A DNA stretch of 5,457 nucleotides from Pseudomonadota bacterium (GTDB lineage: Bacteria; Pseudomonadota; Alphaproteobacteria; Rhizobiales; Hyphomicrobiaceae): the NCBI GenBank assembly GCA_023390485.1, contig JAEWCT010000381.1, forward strand, positions 1-5,457, in the 5' to 3' direction. The stretch's first letter is position 1. Every line of letters starts with the position of its first letter. The translations under genes and the position numbers were made by a program. This document shows, piece after piece, positions 4,414 through 5,457 of this stretch. Below the pieces are notes generated by a model. That model saw nothing but the letters and a program-made list of their open reading frames with translations, was not told the origin of the DNA and searched no databases.

Positions 4414-5360
4414 GCAGTATCAATACCAATATTTCGGCAATGACCGCACTCCAGTCGTTGCAGGCTACATCTAAAGACCTGCTGACGACGCAGAACCGCA
4501 TTTCGACCGGCTTGAAAGTTGCTTCCGCTTCGGACAACGCCGCCTACTGGTCGATCGCAACGACGATGAAGTCCGACAACGATGCGCTGTCGACCGTTCA
4601 GGACGCCCTGGGTCTCGGCAAGGGCACTGTCGACGTCGCCTACAACGCGATGAGCCAGAGCATCACGCTCGTCGGCCAGATCAAAGACAAGCTGACGGCT
4701 GCCGCCGCTCCGGGCGTTGATCGCGCCAAGATCCAGTCTGAAATCACTCAGCTTCAGGATCAGTTGAAGGGCATCGCCGATTCGGCAAGTTTCTCCGGTC
4801 AGAACTGGGTTTCAGTCGACTCTTCGGTCAGTGGATACAACTCGACGAAGACCATCGTTGCTTCGTTCTCGCGTACGAGTGGTGGCTCCGTTTCGATCGG
4901 TACGATCGCCGTCGATACATCGAAGTCGGTTCTGTTTGACTCTTCGACGGCTACAACCGGCACCACCGGTGGTATCCTCGACTCGCAGCGCGGTACGACG
5001 GGCGCAATCGTGACAACCGGCGGTACGTCGGTCATGAGCATCGACATCAGCTCGCTGACCGACAGCTCGACCGACCAAGCGACTCTCACCCAGTACATTG
5101 CTGGCGTCGACAGCGCATTCCAGGAGATGACCACCGCAGCGACCAACCTTGGCGCAGCCCAGCAGCGTATCAACCTGCAGACGAGCTTCATTTCGTCCTT
5201 GCGGGATACGATCACCACGGGCGTCTCCCAGTTGGTCGACGCTGACATGAACCAGGAATCGACGCGATTGCAGGCCCTGCAGGTCAAGCAGCAGCTTGGT
5301 GTTCAGGCACTCAGCATTGCTAACCAGTCGAGCCAGAACATCCTCTCGCTCTTCCGCTAA
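4410..5360 (+). CDS. Flagellin, flagellar filament subunit
   Basis: The gene encodes 316 residues from the ATG at 4410, or 318 from the ATG at 4404. The 4410 start is preferred because AAGGG (4397-4401) lies eight bases upstream and the product then begins MSSINTNISAM, like other alphaproteobacterial flagellins. AAGGA at 4389-4393 would suit 4404, so the choice is not settled. The N-terminal D0/D1 region spans about 1-133 (RISTGLKVASASDNAAYWSIATTM from 30; IADSASFSGQNWV about 123-135). A short Ser/Thr/Gly-rich variable region covers about 135-230, and the conserved C-terminal D1/D0 helices run from about 244 to 316, ending in SSQNILSLFR. The protein is exported unfolded through the FliP-containing gate and polymerises into the filament. 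The gene has its own leader and terminator, which fits separate late expression. It corresponds in position to flaA of rhizobia, but the paralogue letter cannot be assigned. Confidence 0.96.
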   Translation: MSSINTNISAMTALQSLQATSKDLLTTQNRISTGLKVASASDNAAYWSIATTMKSDNDALSTVQDALGLGKGTVDVAYNAMSQSITLVGQIKDKLTAAAAPGVDRAKIQSEITQLQDQLKGIADSASFSGQNWVSVDSSVSGYNSTKTIVASFSRTSGGSVSIGTIAVDTSKSVLFDSSTATTGTTGGILDSQRGTTGAIVTTGGTSVMSIDISSLTDSSTDQATLTQYIAGVDSAFQEMTTAATNLGAAQQRINLQTSFISSLRDTITTGVSQLVDADMNQESTRLQALQVKQQLGVQALSIANQSSQNILSLFR

Positions 5361-5367
5361 CGACTGA

Positions 5368-5394
5368 AGCCCGGCGCCTGTCCAACGCCGGGCT
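5368..5394 (+). terminator. Probable transcription terminator of the flagellin gene
   Basis: AGCCCGGCG (5368-5376) and CGCCGGGCT (5386-5394) form a perfect 9-bp GC-rich stem with a nine-base loop, beginning seven bases after the flagellin stop. The downstream sequence (tcctcaacc) lacks a true T-run, so it may instead act with Rho or as a 3' stabilising hairpin. The position and stem strength make a transcript-end role likely. Confidence 0.7.
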
Positions 5395-5457
5395 CCTCAA
5401 CCGATCCAGTCCTGCCTAACTGGCGTTCAAGACGGGCCGCATTCCCCCAGCAACGAT

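Noticed and set aside
4799..5287. Open frame of 162 codons on the - strand within the flagellin gene
   Set aside because: It is opposite the conserved flagellin coding sequence, with a translation that looks like no known protein.
5406..5423. Second hairpin CCAGT/ACTGG after the flagellin terminator
   Set aside because: The stem is only 5 bp with an eight-base loop and no T-run; it is within chance expectation.
1..5457. Mobile elements, CRISPR arrays, tRNA or rRNA genes
   Set aside because: No transposase, terminal repeats, regularly spaced repeats or RNA-gene signatures were seen; coding density is high with ordinary flagellar genes throughout.

Overview
The window is a stretch of flagellar genes from an alphaproteobacterium, most likely of the order Hyphomicrobiales (Rhizobiales). 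The gene order flgG-flgA-flgI-motE-flgH-fliL-fliP followed by a flagellin gene matches the rhizobial flagellar cluster. The presence of motE, a rhizobial-type motility gene, and the moderately high GC content agree with this. The genus cannot be fixed from the sequence. All genes are on the + strand.

Bases 1-4183 read as one tightly packed operon that enters from outside the window. The end of flgG (distal rod) runs into flgA (P-ring chaperone), flgI (P-ring), motE (periplasmic chaperone for the motor protein MotC in Sinorhizobium), flgH (L-ring lipoprotein), fliL (basal-body/stator-associated membrane protein) and fliP (export-gate membrane protein). Five of the six junctions overlap by 1, 4 or 11 bases, and the remaining gap (flgH-fliL) is about 21 bases. 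No internal promoter is visible, so the genes are probably co-transcribed and translationally coupled. Together they make the outer rings of the basal body, a motor accessory factor, a stator partner and one export-gate subunit.

Bases 4184-4403 are the only substantial intergenic region and the most interesting part. It holds a possible sigma-28-like promoter (TAAG-N15-GGCGATTA) embedded in an inverted repeat, a perfect 10-bp palindrome just after it, and a long leader of about 170 nt. The leader contains a short GC hairpin and an 8-nt segment (4350-4357) that is exactly complementary to the flagellin ribosome-binding site plus the first candidate start codon (4399-4406). A second segment (4321-4325) can pair with the adjoining 4407-4411. 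The leader therefore looks able to hide the translation start, in line with the post-transcriptional flagellin control (FlbT/FlaF) known in alphaproteobacteria.

Bases 4410-5360 encode a complete flagellin of about 316 residues, followed by a strong GC hairpin (5368-5394) that probably ends the transcript. The last 60 or so bases show no gene. Apart from the leader, the gene content is conventional. The other points worth a look are a T9 tract in the flgI signal-peptide region, the conserved-position Cys53 in MotE, and a non-ATG start for fliL.
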